From: Bradyrhizobium sp.
GTDB taxonomy: Bacteria > Pseudomonadota > Alphaproteobacteria > Rhizobiales > Xanthobacteraceae
Direction: 5' to 3'
DNA: 46,868 nt
Assembly: GCF_016213215.1 (NCBI RefSeq)
Contig: NZ_JACRAW010000132.1
Coordinates: 1-46,868, forward strand
Below the pieces are notes generated by a model. It worked only from the letters and a program-made list of their open reading frames with translations. It had not been told where the DNA came from and made no database searches. Position 1 is the stretch's first letter. Each line of letters starts with the position of its first letter. The position numbers were made by a program, and so were the translations under genes. This document shows positions 44,085 through 46,868 of this stretch, one piece after another.

Positions 44085-44813
44085 ATGAACAAGGTCTATC
44101 CCGACGCCAAGTCGGCCCTCGAAGGCATCCTTAAAGACGGCATGATGATCATGTCCGGCGGTTTCGGCCTGTGTGGCATTCCCGAGACCCTGTCCGACGC
44201 CATCCGCGATTCCGGCGTCAAGAACCTGACGTTCATCTCCAACAATGCCGGTGTCGACGGCATCGGGCTCAGCCGCCTGCTCGAGACGCGCCAGATCAAG
44301 AAAATGATCTCGTCCTACGTCGGCGAGAACAAGCTGTTCGCCCAGCAATACCTCGCCGGCGAACTGGAACTGGAATTCAACCCGCAGGGTACCCTTGCCG
44401 AGCGCATCCGCGCCGGGGGCGCCGGTATTCCGGCCTTCTTCACCAAGACCGGCGTCGGCACGCTGATCGCCGAGGGTAAGGAGGTGAGGGAATTCGACGG
44501 CGAGAAATACCTGATGGAACGCAGCCTGTTCGGCGACATCGCCATCGTCCATGCCTGGATGGGCGATACCGCCGGCAACCTCGTCTATCGCAAGACCGCG
44601 CGCAATTTTAACCCGATGATGGCAACTGCGGCCAAGATCACCGTCGCGGAGGTCGAACATCTGGTGCCGGCGGGGCAGATCGACCCCGATCACATCCATA
44701 CCCCTGGCATCTTCGTGAAGCGCATCGTCCAGGTCGGTACTGCCAAGAAGCACATTGAATTCCGCACCACCCGCCCGCGCACTGCGCAAGCCGCAACGGG
44801 AGTAGAAGTCTGA
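44085..44813 (+). CDS. scoA: Succinyl-CoA:3-ketoacid CoA transferase subunit A
   Basis: SCOT transfers CoA from succinyl-CoA to acetoacetate, so cells can use ketone bodies. The 242-residue subunit A starts NKVYPDAKSALEGILKDGMM and has the glycine loop MSGGFGLCGIPETL, NLTFISNNAGVDGIGL and FFTKTGVGTLIAEGKEVREF. An AAGG site lies about 9 nt upstream of the ATG. It overlaps the subunit B gene by TGATG, so both are made in equal amounts. In PHB-forming rhizobia this enzyme takes part in storage-polymer breakdown. Confidence 0.95.
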   Translation: MNKVYPDAKSALEGILKDGMMIMSGGFGLCGIPETLSDAIRDSGVKNLTFISNNAGVDGIGLSRLLETRQIKKMISSYVGENKLFAQQYLAGELELEFNPQGTLAERIRAGGAGIPAFFTKTGVGTLIAEGKEVREFDGEKYLMERSLFGDIAIVHAWMGDTAGNLVYRKTARNFNPMMATAAKITVAEVEHLVPAGQIDPDHIHTPGIFVKRIVQVGTAKKHIEFRTTRPRTAQAATGVEV

Positions 44814-45463
44814 TGGCCTGGACCCGCGAACAGATGGCCGCGCGCGCCGCGAAGGAATTGCGCGACGGCTACTACGTCAATCTCGGCATCGGCATTCCGA
44901 CGCTGGTCTCGAATTTCATCCCCGAGGGGATAGAAGTGAACCTGCAGAGCGAGAACGGCATGCTCGGCATGGGGCCGTTCCCTTTTGAGGGCGAGGAAGA
45001 TCCCGACCTCATCAACGCCGGAAAGCAGACGGTGAGCGAATTGCCGTCGACGAGCTATTTCTCCTCCGCCGATTCCTTCGCCATGGTGCGCGGCGGCCAT
45101 ATCGACCTGTCGATTCTCGGCGCGATGCAGGTGGCCCAGAACGGCGATCTCGCCAACTGGATGATCCCGGGCAAGATGGTGAAGGGCATGGGCGGCGCCA
45201 TGGACCTCGTCGCCGGTGTCAAGCGCGTCGTCGTGGTGATGGAACATTCCGCCAAGGACGGACCGAAGCTGCTCAAGAAGTGCAACCTGCCGCTGACCGG
45301 CGAGCGCGTGGTCGACATGGTGGTGACCGATCTTGCCGTCTTCACCATCGACAAGCACGGCAAGGACGGCATGGCGTTGATCGAACTCGCCGACGGCGTC
45401 ACGCTGGAGGAGGTCAAGGCGAACACCGAAGCCGAATTCCGAGTGGCGCTCAAGAACGCGTAG
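44813..45463 (+). CDS. scoB: Succinyl-CoA:3-ketoacid CoA transferase subunit B
   Basis: The 216-residue B subunit holds the catalytic Glu, seen as Glu47 in LQSENGMLGMGP, which forms the CoA thioester. Other family segments are VNLGIGIPTLVSNF, FAMVRGGHIDLSILGAMQV and KMVKGMGGAMDLV. Its ATG shares the A of the scoA stop codon. The pair encodes the standard two-subunit bacterial form; the animal enzyme fuses them. The GNAT gene follows by about 21 nt and may be co-transcribed. Confidence 0.96.
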   Translation: MAWTREQMAARAAKELRDGYYVNLGIGIPTLVSNFIPEGIEVNLQSENGMLGMGPFPFEGEEDPDLINAGKQTVSELPSTSYFSSADSFAMVRGGHIDLSILGAMQVAQNGDLANWMIPGKMVKGMGGAMDLVAGVKRVVVVMEHSAKDGPKLLKKCNLPLTGERVVDMVVTDLAVFTIDKHGKDGMALIELADGVTLEEVKANTEAEFRVALKNA

Positions 45464-45484
45464 GTCCATCGCAATGGGGCGCGT

Positions 45485-46108
45485 ATGACGATACGGTCTG
45501 CGCGCCCCGAAGACGCCGAGTTCATTGCCAGGACGATCCTGTCCGCGCAGCGCGGCCCCAGGCCGCGCGGATGGTTCGATATTGCGCTCGATTGGCCTGA
45601 AGCACAGTGCCTGGACTTCATCGCGCGGATCGCGGTCGCGCGCTCGGCTTCGTGGTGGCACACGTCCCGGTTCCTGATTGTCGAAATCGACGCCAAGCCC
45701 GCCGCCGCTCTCTGCGCGCTGCCCGCGGCCGGTACCGGCGCCGCTGCATGGCATGCGATCGACGAGGTCGCGACCGAGATCGGGCTCACCGCATCCATTC
45801 GTCGACGCGGCGCCTATACGCGCTCGTGCTGGGTTCAAGGCGGCGAGGGCGATTGGCTGATCGAGCACGTCGCAGCGCATCCATCCTATCGTGGCCGCGG
45901 GCTGGTTCAGGCGCTGATCGACCGCGCACTGGTTGCTGGGAAAGCGGCCGGCTTTCACCGCGCCTCCATCTCGTTCCTGATCGGCAACGAAGCCGCCGAG
46001 CGTTGCTACGCCAAGGCCGGATTCAGCTTTGCGGAAGAGAAGCGCGATGCCGGATTCGAGGCGCTGATCGGCGCGCCGGGATTTCGCCGGTTCGCGCGAA
46101 CGATTTGA
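45485..46108 (+). CDS. GNAT-family N-acetyltransferase
   Basis: A 207-residue enzyme of the GNAT fold, which moves an acetyl group from acetyl-CoA to an amine. The opening MTIRSARPEDAEFIARTIL is typical, and the acetyl-CoA loop is IEHVAAHPSYRGRGLVQALI, with RGRGL at 136-140. A later helix-strand pair ISFLIGNEAAERCYAKAGF is the family's motif B. The insert from about 30 to 115 is longer than in small GNATs and could set substrate choice. GGGGC lies a few nt before the ATG. The target amine is unknown. Confidence 0.9.
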   Translation: MTIRSARPEDAEFIARTILSAQRGPRPRGWFDIALDWPEAQCLDFIARIAVARSASWWHTSRFLIVEIDAKPAAALCALPAAGTGAAAWHAIDEVATEIGLTASIRRRGAYTRSCWVQGGEGDWLIEHVAAHPSYRGRGLVQALIDRALVAGKAAGFHRASISFLIGNEAAERCYAKAGFSFAEEKRDAGFEALIGAPGFRRFARTI

Positions 46109-46179
46109 TCGGCCGCTGTAGAGTTCGCTCCTCCGCTTGGGCCAAACGATGTTCGGGACGCGCTTCAACACATCCGTCT

Positions 46180-46256
46180 TTGCGAGGAGCGTGAGCTCCG
46201 AAGCAATCCAGACTATCTCCGCGAATGCAGTCTGGATTGCTTCGCTTCGCTCGCAA
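46180..46256. repeat. Palindromic intergenic repeat A
   Basis: A perfect 16-bp inverted repeat (arms 46199-46214 and 46229-46244; the right arm reads AGTCTGGATTGCTTCG) is nested within outer arms TTGCGAG / CTCGCAA (46180-46186 and 46250-46256). Such AAGCAATCCAG / CTGGATTGCTT elements are, as I recall, very common in Bradyrhizobium intergenic DNA and form stable cruciforms or RNA hairpins. Confidence 0.75.
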
Positions 46257-46273
46257 TGATGCTGGTCTCAATT

Positions 46274-46404
46274 CCTCATCCTGAGGAGCGCCTTTGCGCG
46301 CGTCTCGAAGGATGAAGGCCCCACTGCATTGCAACAGCCCCGCGGCAACAGCCGGGCCTCGCCCTTCGAGACGCCGCGCTCACGCGCGGCTCCTCAGGAT
46401 GAGG
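46274..46404. repeat. Palindromic intergenic repeat B
   Basis: CCTCATCCTGAGGAGC (46274-46289) pairs with GCTCCTCAGGATGAGG (46389-46404), and inside are a second pair of arms around CGTCTCGAAGG and CCTTCGAGACG. The result is a long nested hairpin of about 130 bases. I recall this type of element as dispersed in Bradyrhizobium and Rhodopseudomonas genomes. Confidence 0.75.
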
Positions 46405-46524
46405 TGATGGAGTGTTGGCGCGGCAAGATCCTGTTCAATTTTCAGACAGCAGACGCGACTTTGCATCCTCGCGGCGCTTGGCGTCCGAGTTATGCTTCAA
46501 GCTGACCCTCTTCAGAACCGAGGG

Positions 46525-46623
46525 CGCAGGGAAGGCCGGGTGCCGGCTGACACCCGCGGTCCGTGCGCGAAACGCACACGGTTGGACCACAGGGCAGCCG
46601 AGAGCATCCCGGCCTTCCCTGCG
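46525..46623. repeat. Palindromic intergenic repeat C
   Basis: A perfect 16-bp inverted repeat CGCAGGGAAGGCCGGG / CCCGGCCTTCCCTGCG closes a 67-base interior, which holds a second GGTCC / GGACC pair and a small GTGCG / CGCAC hairpin. It continues into repeat-like sequence to the window edge. Confidence 0.7.
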
Positions 46624-46868
46624 CGGTTGGTTTTAACGGCTTATGTCGTGATCTCCCCGGTGAGACGAGCTCTATTGCCACCGTCGCCGCGCGGATTTTC
46701 GGCGCCTCACACCCGGTCGGGGTGAATCGCCTCCGCGCCGCTTGACGCCAGCTTCGGGCGCCAGGACCACACGATTTGGCCGTCCGCGCACATCCTCGCC
46801 CGGCGTTCGACGGCTGGCGTGTGCTCACCCTCGAAGCCGAAGCGAAGACGCTTTCAGCGCCGTTCGTC

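Larger units (their letters stand above)
46109..46868. other. Gene-free right end made of palindromic repeat sequences
   Basis: These 760 bases hold no credible gene. The open frames (for example a 112-codon minus-strand frame at 46490-46828) are Arg/Pro/Ser/Gly-rich without a ribosome-binding site. Three palindromic blocks fill much of the space (46180-46256, 46274-46404, 46525-46623). The tract from about 46624 to the window edge has the look of a repeated intergenic sequence I recall from Bradyrhizobium genomes, but I cannot test that here. Confidence 0.6.

Noticed and set aside
44690..46171. 493-codon minus-strand frame opposite scoB and the GNAT gene
   Set aside because: It runs across two real genes and their junction and has a shadow-type composition.
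46490..46828. 112-codon frame in the repeat-rich right end
   Set aside because: It lies within palindromic repeat sequence, lacks a ribosome-binding site and has an Arg/Pro/Cys-rich composition typical of spurious calls on such repeats.
1..46868. CRISPR arrays, tRNA or rRNA genes, transposases, prophage genes, toxin-antitoxin or defence systems
   Set aside because: No regularly spaced repeats, cloverleaf structures, integrase or transposase motifs, or known defence domains were seen on either strand.

Overview
The window is a 46.9 kb piece of a GC-rich alphaproteobacterial chromosome. It is most likely Bradyrhizobium or a close relative in the Nitrobacteraceae. The evidence is the DUF1036-pyk-DUF1244-gapR neighbourhood, a three-part proton-translocating transhydrogenase with a small aa3-oxidase subunit IV gene in front, an S21 with a Gly/Ala/Arg tail, many cyclase/GGDEF genes, and palindromic intergenic repeats at the right end of a type I recall from Bradyrhizobium. 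I see no rRNA, tRNA, CRISPR array, transposase or phage gene. The long open frames opposite real genes are high-GC codon shadows and are not annotated.

Layout: 1-1384 is the 3' part of ftsH. 1481-6655 holds two coupled polytopic membrane proteins of GT-C glycosyltransferase type, a single Flp pilin gene, and a GT87-type membrane glycosyltransferase split by an in-frame TAA. 6796-8251 holds a TetR regulator and an alpha/beta hydrolase that lacks its N-terminal part. 8344-11290 holds pyruvate kinase, a secreted DUF1036 protein, DUF1244 and gapR. 11362-18986 holds a class III cyclase/TolB/TPR protein, a DUF882 protein and an L,D-transpeptidase (both envelope enzymes), and an NtrC-type sigma-54 activator. 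19111-26967 holds an M3 oligopeptidase, then cox subunit IV, pntAA, pntAB, pntB, a hydrolase, a sodium:proton antiporter-like carrier and a cupin, all on the plus strand.

27060-33097 holds a Pro/Ala-rich membrane-anchored protein, a TPR lipoprotein, rpsU, purE-purK, a GGDEF cyclase and four very small conserved genes, two of them DUF465. 33214-37199 holds an L-2-hydroxyglutarate oxidase-like flavoprotein and a three-PAS GGDEF-EAL protein. 37371-41805 holds a GlpD-like flavoprotein followed by a complete ATPase/permease/permease polyamine-type ABC set with no binding protein. 41894-46108 holds an AsmA-family protein, the two subunits of succinyl-CoA:3-ketoacid CoA transferase, and a GNAT acetyltransferase. 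The last 760 bases are palindromic repeat sequence without a credible gene.

Most of this is core metabolism and envelope biology. The points most worth a second look are: the GlpD homologue, in which the conserved substrate-side motifs of classical GlpD are replaced while the FAD motif is kept; its pairing with a transporter lacking a binding protein; the nonsense codon in the GT87 gene; the headless hydrolase; a hairpin that displays the Shine-Dalgarno sequence of the cyclase gene in its loop; and the GT-C/Flp pilin/GT87 cluster. I did not find a clear new defence or mobile system.
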